This document shows positions 24,768-32,528 of a stretch of DNA of 64,000 bases, piece after piece (position 1 is the first letter of the stretch; each line of letters starts with the position of its first letter). Origin of the DNA: Mesorhizobium helmanticense (lineage in GTDB: Bacteria; Pseudomonadota; Alphaproteobacteria; Rhizobiales; Rhizobiaceae); assembly GCF_003034915.1 (NCBI RefSeq), contig NZ_PZJX01000045.1:98324-162323 (forward strand). Direction: 5' to 3'. The notes under the pieces were generated by a model, which saw only the letters and a program-made list of their open reading frames with translations, had not been told where the DNA came from and did not search any database. A program made the translations under genes and the position numbers.

Positions 24768-25754
24768 CTAGATATCGCCCTGCTGGGCGGTCTGCTCGTC
24801 GCGCGGATTGATGAAACCGTCGACGATGATCGCACCCAGCAGGATCGCTGCCTTGATCAGGTTCTGGTAAAGCAGCGGTATGTCGATGATGGTCATGGCG
24901 TTCAGCAGGATGCCGATCAACGCCGCGCCGACCAGCACATTGCGCACCCCGCCCCGGCCGCCCGAAAGCCCGATGCCGCCGATCACCGCCACCAGCACAA
25001 TGTCGTAGAGCAGCGTGGAATTGACGATGCGGGTGTTGATCGAATGCAAGCTTGCCGCCGTCAGCAGCCCTGCAACCAGAGCCACGAAGGCCGAAAGCAC
25101 GTAGCGCAGCACCAGCATCGGGCGCACCGGAATGCCGATGTTGCGCGCAGCAACCGGGTTGTCGCCGGCGAAATAGATGTAGCGGCCCCATTTGGTAAAG
25201 CGCAGGAACAGGAAGAAGACGAAGGCCAGCCCGGCGAAGATGAAGACCTCGATCGGGATGTCGAGGAAACGCAGGCCACCCAGAAGCTCGACCCAATGTC
25301 CCTGAGGCACCGGCACGGCGTCCTGCGAGATCAACTGCGAACGCACATAGCCGAAGACGAAGGATCCGGTGGCGAGCGTGACGAAGATCGCCGGGACGTC
25401 AGCATAGGCGACAAGAAAGCCATTCAAGAGCCCGATGGCGAGAACGCCAGCGAGCACATAGGCGAAAGCCAGCCCGTCTGGCATTCCTGAATTCAGCAAT
25501 TGCAGATACCAGGCAACCGACATCGCCATGATCGCCACGGCGGACAGGTCGATGCCTCTGCCGATGATGACGATCGCCATGCCAAGCGCCAGGATGCCCA
25601 GCACCGACACCGAGCGCACGATGGCGACGAGATTGTTCGGGTCGATGAACCCCGGCAGGCCGATCGCGGCGGCCGCGAACAGCACGACCGCAATGGCAAA
25701 GACAATGCCTTCCTGGTTCAGGCTCCTCCAGTTCGGCCAGCCGATTGCATTCAT
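24768..25754 (-). CDS. Ribose-type ABC importer, permease
   Basis: A 328-residue RbsC-family membrane protein: GRGIDLSAVAIMAMS, LLNGFLVAYADVPAIFVTLATGSFVFGY, GGIGLSGGRGGVRNVLVGAAL. The ATG before NAIGWPNW at 25754 is preferred over an upstream in-frame start because the extra leader has no conserved feature. It is the first gene of the operon and would pair with the permease half of the fusion at 21475-23598 to form a heterodimeric channel. Confidence 0.9.
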   Translation of the reverse strand: MNAIGWPNWRSLNQEGIVFAIAVVLFAAAAIGLPGFIDPNNLVAIVRSVSVLGILALGMAIVIIGRGIDLSAVAIMAMSVAWYLQLLNSGMPDGLAFAYVLAGVLAIGLLNGFLVAYADVPAIFVTLATGSFVFGYVRSQLISQDAVPVPQGHWVELLGGLRFLDIPIEVFIFAGLAFVFFLFLRFTKWGRYIYFAGDNPVAARNIGIPVRPMLVLRYVLSAFVALVAGLLTAASLHSINTRIVNSTLLYDIVLVAVIGGIGLSGGRGGVRNVLVGAALIGILLNAMTIIDIPLLYQNLIKAAILLGAIIVDGFINPRDEQTAQQGDI

Positions 25755-26045
25755 TGCCCGGTGTCGCTCTCGCCCAAGATGGCTACGCCCTGCTCCCTCT
25801 GCGGCCATCCGAAATGGAAGCTAATCGGCTCAAGACCAATTCGTCAAATGAATCCGCGTCCAGAAGCGCGGCGCGCGGCGATATTCGCCAAGTGGATGCA
25901 TCGATTGCCCAGGTTGGCGCAATGGCCGGAAACTCCAACACTTTTGGCAATTGATTATCAGGATCGAAACAACGCGCGAAACGCCTGCTCCAGAACGAAA
26001 GGAGCATGGGGAATTTATGTCTGCGATTGGCGGAAAATTTCGATT
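25755..26045. other. Intergenic region without gene
   Basis: This 291-bp gap between the permease start and the end of the MFS gene holds no plausible coding frame. It must carry the promoter of the importer operon (minus strand), but I cannot point to convincing -35/-10 boxes. Confidence 0.5.
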
Positions 26046-27479
26046 TCAGTTCCGCGGCAGATGGCCCGAAACCTCGGCGCCCGCGGCCGGCGGCAGCGTC
26101 AGGAAGCGGAACGAGGCCACCAGTCCGACGGCACCGATAGCCAGAAAGGCGAGACGGAAATCCACGAGCTCGAGCACGGGCCCGCCTCTGGCGATCTGCG
26201 ACAGGTTGAGCAGCGCCGCCGCCACCGCCACGCCGAACAGCATCGCCACCTGCTGCAGCATGCTGGACAAGGTCGCGGCCGAACTGCGCTGCTGTGCTGC
26301 CACGTCGGCGAAGGCCAGTGTGTTGAGCGCGGTGAACTGCATCGAACGCGTCAGCCCGGCGATCAGCATCAGCGCCACCACCAGCACCTGCGGGGTCCGC
26401 GGCGAGATCGCCGCGCAGGCCATGATCGACAGCGATGCGATCACCCCGTTGACGATCAGCACCGGACGGAAGCCGAAACGCCTCAGCGTTGGCGTCGTCA
26501 CCGCCTTCATGCCGAGATTGCCAAGGAAATAGGCCAGGATCATCAGGCCGGCATCGACGGGGCTGAGGCCGAAGCCGACCTGGAACAGCAGCGGCAACAG
26601 GAACGGCGTGGCGTTGATGGCGACCCGGAAGATCGTGCCGGCCGTCAGCGTCGATATGGCGAAGGTCTGCACCTTGAAAGCGGAGAGATCGAGCAGCGGA
26701 TGTTGAGTACGCGCGAGATGCCGCACCGCCACCCAGCCGACGAGGATGCCCGCGCCAACCAGTGCCACGGTCGGCAAGGCGCCATCTTCCGGATGCGCGA
26801 TGCGCTCGAGGCCGTAGAGCATTGATGCTAGTCCCACCGACGTCAGCAGGAAGCCCGGCCAGTCGAGCGGCCTGGTCTCGGCTTCACGGTCGCCGGGGAT
26901 GAAGCGGGCGACCAGCGCCAGCCCGGCCACGCCGAGCGGAATGTTGATGAAGAAATTCCAGTGCCAGGAGAGATAGGTGGTGATGAAACCGCCAAGCACC
27001 GGCCCGATCACTGGCGCGAACAGCGCCGGCCAGGTGATCAGCGCCGTGGCGTTGAGCAGCTCGGATTTCGAGGCGTTGCGCAGCACCAGAATGCGGCCGA
27101 CCGGCGTCATCAGCGCGCTGCCCAGCCCCTGCACCGCACGTGCGGCGACGAACTGGGTGAGGTTCTGTGAGATGCCGCAGGCAAATGACGCCAGCGTGAA
27201 CAGGGCGATGGCGATGAGGAAGATATTGCGCGCGCCAAAACGGTCGGCGAGCCAGCCGGACAGCGGCACGAACACCGCCATGGTCAGCATGTAAACGGTG
27301 ATGCCGATGCTCATCGCCACTGCCGGCACGCCGAAGGATTGGCCCATCTGCGGCAGCGACGTCGAGATGATCGTCGAATCCAGGAGCTGCATGAAGAAGG
27401 CAACGGCGACGATCAGCGCCACACGGCGCGCCTGTGTCGCGCTTTCGGGCAAGGCTTCGTTCTCGGGAATGGCGGTCAT
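26046..27479 (-). CDS. MFS multidrug-type exporter (DHA2 branch)
   Basis: A 477-residue drug/H+ antiporter homologue. It shows the branch motif LDSTIISTSLPQMGQSFG in TM1, GWLADRFGARNIFL after TM2, RAVQGLGSALMTPVGR in TM4 and the antiporter motif C ALITWPALFAPVIGPVLGGF in TM5. The start is the ATG of MTAIPENEALPES at 27479; a longer frame enters the divergent promoter. It is divergent from the cyclodeaminase-family gene with 179 bp between. Confidence 0.9.
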   Translation of the reverse strand: MTAIPENEALPESATQARRVALIVAVAFFMQLLDSTIISTSLPQMGQSFGVPAVAMSIGITVYMLTMAVFVPLSGWLADRFGARNIFLIAIALFTLASFACGISQNLTQFVAARAVQGLGSALMTPVGRILVLRNASKSELLNATALITWPALFAPVIGPVLGGFITTYLSWHWNFFINIPLGVAGLALVARFIPGDREAETRPLDWPGFLLTSVGLASMLYGLERIAHPEDGALPTVALVGAGILVGWVAVRHLARTQHPLLDLSAFKVQTFAISTLTAGTIFRVAINATPFLLPLLFQVGFGLSPVDAGLMILAYFLGNLGMKAVTTPTLRRFGFRPVLIVNGVIASLSIMACAAISPRTPQVLVVALMLIAGLTRSMQFTALNTLAFADVAAQQRSSAATLSSMLQQVAMLFGVAVAAALLNLSQIARGGPVLELVDFRLAFLAIGAVGLVASFRFLTLPPAAGAEVSGHLPRN

Positions 27480-27523
27480 GAACGGAACTGTACGAACTCT
27501 TCCCATGCCACTGGGAACCAACA

Positions 27524-27538
27524 AATTGTCCGGCAAAT
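27524..27538. promoter_or_regulatory. Possible operator, TTGTCCGGCAA type
   Basis: AATTGTCCGGCAAAT is a near-palindrome one base away from the TTGTC-N-GACAA core found at 4544-4558, and lies in the divergent region between the MFS and cyclodeaminase-family genes. Confidence 0.3.
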
Positions 27539-27658
27539 CGATGACGGACCGGTTTGAACAGCATTTGGGCGCTTCGTCCAGAGAAGGACCAACAAACTTT
27601 CGTGTCGCGTCGCGGCCTGTTATGGGATGGCTGGGGCCTCCTTGGAAACCGCGCACGC

Positions 27659-28660
27659 ATGAAACCAATCTACATCGACTACCTCAACGCCCTCGACATC
27701 GAAGCCCTTGCAATGACCGATGCCGAGATCATCGCTGCGGTCGAAGCCGGCCTGGTGGCGCAGGGCAACGGCCAGACGGTGATCGAGCCGCGCGTCCATC
27801 TCGAGCCGGACCCGTCCTTCCACGGCCATTTCAATGTCTTGCGCGGCTACGTCGCGCCGTTGGATGCGGCCGGCGTCAAGATCGTCGGCGACTATGTCGA
27901 CAACTATTTGCACGGCCTGCCGTCGGAATTCGGCATCCTCAATTTGTTCGATCCGCGCACCGGCACGCCGCGCGCCATACTCGACGCCACCGTCATCACC
28001 GATATGCGCACCGGCGCCGTCACCGCCATCGGCGCTAAACATCTGGCGAAGAAGACGTCGAAGGTGCTTGGCCATATCGGCGCGCGCGGCACCGCCTATT
28101 GGAATGTGCGCCTGCTCGACCATCTCTTCGACTTCGACGAGATCCGCGTCCATTCGCGCCGGCCGGAAAGCCGCGACGGTTTTGCCGCGAAGCTTGCGGC
28201 CGACCTCGGCAAGAAGGTCACGGCGGTTGCCGACTGGAAAAGCTGTGTCGAGGGCGCCGACATCGTCGTCGAGGCCTCGCGCTTGCCCGAACCGCAGCCG
28301 CTGCTCAAAACCGAATGGATCAAGCCCGGCGCGCTGGTGGTGCCATATGGCACGATGAGCGCGGTGGAGCTGTCCTTGACCGATATCATGCAAAAGATCG
28401 TCGTCGACGACTGGGGCCAGTGCAAGGGCGGCAAGTTCGGCTCGCTGCGTGCCCATGTCGAGACCGGACGACTGAGCGAACAGACACTGCACGCCGAACT
28501 CGGACAGATCGCCGCCGGCCTCAAGAGCGGGCGTCAAAGCGACGGCGAGACCATCCTGTTCTGGCATCGCGGCCTGTCGCTGTCCGACATCGCGCTCGGC
28601 AAGGCAATGCTGGCCAAGGCGCAGACACAAGGCATTGGCCAGAGACTGCGCTTCGCATGA
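27659..28660 (+). CDS. Ornithine cyclodeaminase / mu-crystallin family protein
   Basis: A 333-residue NAD-binding protein of the ornithine-cyclodeaminase family: catalytic-lysine strand GVKIVGDY (residues about 72-79), substrate region DATVITDMRTGAVTAIGAKHLA, dinucleotide motif GHIGARGTA, acidic end of beta-2 VHSRRPES, and the C-terminal DIALGKAML helix. Members are cyclodeaminases, imine reductases or opine-type dehydrogenases; the family cannot be resolved here. Its TGA overlaps the ATG of the ammonia-lyase homologue (ATGA), so the two proteins are made together. Confidence 0.88.
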   Translation: MKPIYIDYLNALDIEALAMTDAEIIAAVEAGLVAQGNGQTVIEPRVHLEPDPSFHGHFNVLRGYVAPLDAAGVKIVGDYVDNYLHGLPSEFGILNLFDPRTGTPRAILDATVITDMRTGAVTAIGAKHLAKKTSKVLGHIGARGTAYWNVRLLDHLFDFDEIRVHSRRPESRDGFAAKLAADLGKKVTAVADWKSCVEGADIVVEASRLPEPQPLLKTEWIKPGALVVPYGTMSAVELSLTDIMQKIVVDDWGQCKGGKFGSLRAHVETGRLSEQTLHAELGQIAAGLKSGRQSDGETILFWHRGLSLSDIALGKAMLAKAQTQGIGQRLRFA

Positions 28661-30138
28661 GCGCGCTCGTCCTGACCGGCGCCGGTGTCAGCGTCGAGGA
28701 TGTCACCTCGGTCGCCCGCGACGCGCGGAAAGTGGACGTCGTACCCGACGTCATGGAGCGGCTCGACAAAGCGCGAAAGGTGCTCGATCGGGTCGCCGCT
28801 TCCGGCCAGCAGATCTACGGGCTCAACACCGGGCTCGGCGCCAACCTCGGCACTTCGGTGGAGGGCGACGCCAGCGCGTTCCAGCGCCAACTCCTGGAGG
28901 GACGCAGCGGCGCGGTTGGCGAAGTACTGCCGGTGGAGACCGTGCGGGCAACGATGTTCGCCCGGGCTGCGATGCTGTCGGCCGGCGGCTCCGGCCTGTC
29001 GCCTGCCGTGTTTGACGGGCTGGTCCAGGCGCTCAATGCCGGCGTCCATCCGGTGATGCCGTCGCTGGGCTCGATCGGCGCCGGTGATCTGGTGCTGATG
29101 ACCGCGATCGCACGCGTGTTGATCGGCGAAGGCGAAGCCGACTACCAGGGCCGGCGCATGCCGGCGGGCAAAGCGCTGATGATGGCGCGCCTGGTGCCCG
29201 TAAGCCTTGCGCCCAAGGACGGGCTTTCGCTGATCAACGCGTCCGCCGTTTCCACTGGCAGCGGCGCGTTGGCTGTGGCCGACGCACTGTCCGCCCTCGC
29301 GCAGCAACAGCAGGCCGGCGCGCTGACCATGGAAGCGCTCGGCGCCAATCGCACAATCCTCGATCCGCGGCTGCAAACGGCGCGACCTGCTGCCGGCCAG
29401 CAACAGGCCGCAAAATCGCAACGCGATCTACTGGCGCGCGAAGAGACGCTGACGCCGAAGACCCTGCAGGATCCGCTATCGATCCGCTGCATGCCGTCGA
29501 TCCACGGCGCGCTGATCGAGGCGATCGGTCAGGCAAAGCGTGCCGTCGAGATCGAACTCAATGCCGCCGCCGACAATCCGCTGGTGCTCGGCGACGACGG
29601 CATGGTGCTGTCGACCGGTAATTTCCACACTGCGTCGCTGGCGCTCGCCTTCGAGACGCTCGGCCTCGCCATCGCCCAATGTGCAGCGGCTTGCGCCGCC
29701 CGCTTCATCCAGCTTACCGGCTCCAGCCGCAACGGGCTGCCTAAATATCTGTCGCCGGTCGGCGGCGCCTCGGCCGGTTTCGTGCCCTTGCAAAAGACTG
29801 TGGCGGCGATCCTGGCCAGCATCCGCCACAAGGCCAATCCGGTGATGCTTGACTTCTTGCCCGTCTCGGAAGGCGTCGAGGACCATGCCACGCAAACGCC
29901 GCTGGCGGTTGCGAAGTGCGCCGAGATGATCGTGCTGTGGCGGCGGCTGATCGCCTTCGAGCTGATGGCCGCGGCACAGGCCGTCGATCTGCGTGACGGT
30001 TTGGTGCTGGCGCCGGGAACAAGCGCGATCCATGCCGCTGTGCGCGCGCACGTATCGAGCCTTAGGGAAGACAGGCCCCTCGGACCGGATGCCGAACCGC
30101 TTTACGCCTCGCTCGCCGGCGGCGCCTGGCAGGCGTAG
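28657..30138 (+). CDS. Histidine/aromatic ammonia-lyase homologue lacking the MIO serine
   Basis: A 493-residue protein that aligns along its full length with histidine ammonia-lyase (about 510 residues). In true lyases an Ala-Ser-Gly triplet in GSVGASGDLAPL cyclises to the electrophilic MIO group. Here the segment is GSIGAGDLVLM: Ala142 is followed directly by Gly143 and the serine is missing. Other sites: YGLNTGLG keeps the active tyrosine; LINASA replaces LNGTQ; QDPLSIRC replaces QDxYSLRC, losing the second tyrosine but keeping the arginine; GNFHT and the late glutamate (GVEDHAT) are kept. The frame is intact and coupled to the gene before, so it is not a decayed remnant. It probably does something other than MIO-dependent elimination. 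Confidence 0.85.
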   Translation: MSALVLTGAGVSVEDVTSVARDARKVDVVPDVMERLDKARKVLDRVAASGQQIYGLNTGLGANLGTSVEGDASAFQRQLLEGRSGAVGEVLPVETVRATMFARAAMLSAGGSGLSPAVFDGLVQALNAGVHPVMPSLGSIGAGDLVLMTAIARVLIGEGEADYQGRRMPAGKALMMARLVPVSLAPKDGLSLINASAVSTGSGALAVADALSALAQQQQAGALTMEALGANRTILDPRLQTARPAAGQQQAAKSQRDLLAREETLTPKTLQDPLSIRCMPSIHGALIEAIGQAKRAVEIELNAAADNPLVLGDDGMVLSTGNFHTASLALAFETLGLAIAQCAAACAARFIQLTGSSRNGLPKYLSPVGGASAGFVPLQKTVAAILASIRHKANPVMLDFLPVSEGVEDHATQTPLAVAKCAEMIVLWRRLIAFELMAAAQAVDLRDGLVLAPGTSAIHAAVRAHVSSLREDRPLGPDAEPLYASLAGGAWQA

Positions 30139-30169
30139 CAGCGACCGACGGGCAACAACGTAGGGGCGC

Positions 30170-30970
30170 TCAGCCCGCGCCGACCTTCTTCATGAACAGG
30201 CTGAGTTCGTTGGGGTCCATGTGCACGATGTGCCTGTCTTCCGGGTAGGCGCCGCTGTTGACGTCGGCGACATATTCGGAGAATGCGGCGACGCGTTCGG
30301 CTTGCAGGCGATCATACTCGGCGGCGAAATTGCGGTAGACCTTCGAATGGCGGGGCATGTGGCCGCGGTTCTGGCCGAGTATGTCGTCGGCGAACAGATA
30401 TTGCGCGTCGCAGCCAGTGCCGGCCCCCATCGACAGCATGATCAAAGAAGTGCGCTCCGAGATTGCCTTGGCCACCTCGACCGGCACCACTTCGATCTCG
30501 GCGCCAACAGCACCGGCGATCTCCAGTTGCTTGACAGCCTCGAATATCTGCATGGCGGTGTCGGCGGTCTTGCCGACCGCCTTGAAGCCGCCGGTCCAGG
30601 TCGCGCGGGATGGAATGAGCCCGACATGGCCGATCACCGGAATGGCGTCGTCAGCCATCCGCTTGATGGTGGCGTAGCCGGCGCTGCAATAGACCGCATC
30701 AGCGCCGGCCTTGTAGAGCCGGAACGCCCAGCGGACAAAGTCGTCTGATGTGCCGATCTCGTAGAAATTGTCCCCCGGCATGGTGAACAGGCTGGGCGCG
30801 GCATCGCGGTACTCAGGGTTGAGCACCAGCTCCGGTGGCACCGAGACGATATCGACGCCGGCCCGCTCGGCCGCCTCGGCCTCGTCCATCGTCAGCACGC
30901 GCAGCATCGTCAATTGCCGCTTGCCCTTGATGGCGCGCAGGTCAGCGATCGTGGGTCTTTTCCGGCTCAT
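30170..30970 (-). CDS. PanB-like (ketopantoate hydroxymethyltransferase family) protein
   Basis: A 266-residue TIM-barrel protein of PanB length and fold order: MLRVLTMDEAEAAERAGVD, HVGLIPSRATW (family HLGLTPQS), FKAVGKTADTA, EIEVVPVEVAKAI (around the catalytic glutamate) and SMGAGTGCDAQYLFADDILG (family IGAGxxxDGQ). The PanB metal motif V-G-D-S is replaced by VPPEL, so the first magnesium aspartate is missing. It is therefore a divergent member, more likely a lyase or aldolase of the wider PEP-mutase-like superfamily than the pantothenate enzyme. It is the last gene of the minus-strand run and is convergent with the lyase homologue (31-bp gap). Confidence 0.78.
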   Translation of the reverse strand: MSRKRPTIADLRAIKGKRQLTMLRVLTMDEAEAAERAGVDIVSVPPELVLNPEYRDAAPSLFTMPGDNFYEIGTSDDFVRWAFRLYKAGADAVYCSAGYATIKRMADDAIPVIGHVGLIPSRATWTGGFKAVGKTADTAMQIFEAVKQLEIAGAVGAEIEVVPVEVAKAISERTSLIMLSMGAGTGCDAQYLFADDILGQNRGHMPRHSKVYRNFAAEYDRLQAERVAAFSEYVADVNSGAYPEDRHIVHMDPNELSLFMKKVGAG

Positions 30971-31005
30971 CGTTTTTTATCCCCTTGTGATTGCTGTGAA
31001 GTGGC

Positions 31006-31320
31006 TCAGCCGATCTGGATCAGCACCTTGCCGGCCTCGACCTTTACCGGGTAGGTCATCAGATTGACGCAGACGGGCGCCCCCTTGGCCTGGCCGGTCT
31101 TGTAGTTGAAACGGCCATTGTGCTTCGGGCATTCAATTATGTCGTCCATGACCAGCCCGTCGGCCAGATGCGCCTTCTCATGGGTGCAAAACCCGTCCGT
31201 GGCGAAGAACTCGTCGTCCGGCGAACGGTAGATCGCAAAGGTGCGGCCACCGTAATCGAAGCGAATGACGTCCTCTTCCTCGACATCGTCCACAGCGCAT
31301 ACCTCCACCCAATCGGCCAT
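31006..31320 (-). CDS. Rieske [2Fe-2S] ferredoxin
   Basis: A 104-residue protein with the Rieske cluster ligands CTHEKAHLADG (C-x-H) and CPKHNGRF (C-x2-H) in the usual dioxygenase-ferredoxin spacing, and no membrane segment or signal. ATG 31320 gives the standard MADWVEVCAVDDVEEEDV start. It follows the desaturase gene by 32 bp and is the obvious electron donor for it. No ferredoxin reductase gene is near. Confidence 0.92.
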   Translation of the reverse strand: MADWVEVCAVDDVEEEDVIRFDYGGRTFAIYRSPDDEFFATDGFCTHEKAHLADGLVMDDIIECPKHNGRFNYKTGQAKGAPVCVNLMTYPVKVEAGKVLIQIG

Positions 31321-31352
31321 CTCTATCTCCTGAATCACTGCTTCCGCGCAAC

Positions 31353-32441
31353 CTATTCCGCGGCCGCCGACATGTTCACCTCGTGGAACTCGCCGCGATA
31401 GGGCCGTGCCGTCGGCGGCAGCTCGCGCTTGAGGAAGTGGTCCTCGTACTTGAGCTGCTTCAGCAGGACTGGCCAGACCTCACGATAGGCATGCCAGGTC
31501 GACGGGTTCGGCACGGGCAAATCGTGCTTGATCAGCTCGTGCAGCCTGGGCAGCGCGTGATAGGGCACCATCGGGAACATGTGATGTTCGACATGGTAGT
31601 TCATGTTCCAGTAGATGAACCGGCTGATTGGATTCATGTATACGGTGCGGGTGTTGAGCCGGTGGTCCACGACATTGTCGGCAAGGCCGATATGCTGCAG
31701 CAGACCGGTCATCACCATGTGCCAGCTGCCGTAGAGGCGCGGCAGGCCGATCAGCATCAGCGGCAGGAACGACCACATATAGAGGGCGAGTGCTATCGTC
31801 ACGACATAGATGGCGATATGCCAGCGCGCGGCGGTGACGACCTTCGGCAGCTCCATCTCCGGAATGAAGCTTCTCTCGTCGGGCGAGATCTTGCCGAACG
31901 CGTTGCGCACCAATGTCGGCAGCGAATAGCGGAAATCGAGGATGCCTATGAAGGCAAGTGCTGCACGCAGCAGGTCCGGCGGCCGCATCACCGCGATCTC
32001 GGCGTCGCGCCCGACGATGATCGTGTCGGTATGGTGGCGGGCATGGCTCCAGCGCCAGGTCACCGGGTTGCGCATCAGCATGAAGCTGGCGATCTGGTAG
32101 ACCACATCGTTCATCCAGCGCGTGCGAAAGGCAGTGCCATGGCCGCATTCGTGCCAGCGCGAGTCGCTGGAGGAGCCGTAGAGCACGCCGTAGACGAAGA
32201 AGAACGGCACGCACCACCAGCTACCCCAGAAATAAATCCCGCCAGCGGCCGAACCCAGAATGGCCACAATCCAGATAATCGTGTCGCGGATCGCTGGACC
32301 GTCGGAGCGCTGCATCAATTCCTTCATCACCTTGCGGGGGACATCGGTGTGATACCATTCGGCCGAGGCCAGTCCGGTTTCGATTGCCCTGCGCGTGCTT
32401 TCGCCGACCAGGCTGTAATCGCGCTTTATCTTGTCAGCCAT
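31353..32441 (-). CDS. Membrane di-iron fatty-acid-desaturase/hydroxylase family protein
   Basis: A 362-residue inner-membrane protein with three histidine boxes that bind a di-iron centre: HECGHGT (residues about 93-99), SHARHHTD and NYHVEHHMF, plus about four hydrophobic spans between them. Members desaturate or hydroxylate acyl chains, carotenoids or small molecules. The ATG at 32441 (MADKIKRDYSLVG) follows GGAGGTCACA. Pairing with a Rieske ferredoxin in one transcript, rather than with cytochrome b5 or rubredoxin, suggests a soluble small-molecule hydroxylase-type role, which is inference. Confidence 0.88.
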   Translation of the reverse strand: MADKIKRDYSLVGESTRRAIETGLASAEWYHTDVPRKVMKELMQRSDGPAIRDTIIWIVAILGSAAGGIYFWGSWWCVPFFFVYGVLYGSSSDSRWHECGHGTAFRTRWMNDVVYQIASFMLMRNPVTWRWSHARHHTDTIIVGRDAEIAVMRPPDLLRAALAFIGILDFRYSLPTLVRNAFGKISPDERSFIPEMELPKVVTAARWHIAIYVVTIALALYMWSFLPLMLIGLPRLYGSWHMVMTGLLQHIGLADNVVDHRLNTRTVYMNPISRFIYWNMNYHVEHHMFPMVPYHALPRLHELIKHDLPVPNPSTWHAYREVWPVLLKQLKYEDHFLKRELPPTARPYRGEFHEVNMSAAAE

Positions 32442-32528
32442 TGTGACCTCCAAATCCTGATGGCTGCGAGCCCTCCCCGCTCCGGCCAACCTCGCAACTG
32501 GTGTTTTTTTGCATCGTCTTCATCACCA

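Noticed and set aside
25837..25853. CAATTCGTCAAATGAAT as a FadR-type operator
   Set aside because: It lacks the GTC-N-GAC core shared by the sites at 4544 and 7966-8008.
28099..30138. A 679-codon plus-strand frame that includes the lyase homologue
   Set aside because: The first 185 codons are a shadow of the cyclodeaminase-family gene in another frame; the real start overlaps its stop at 28657.
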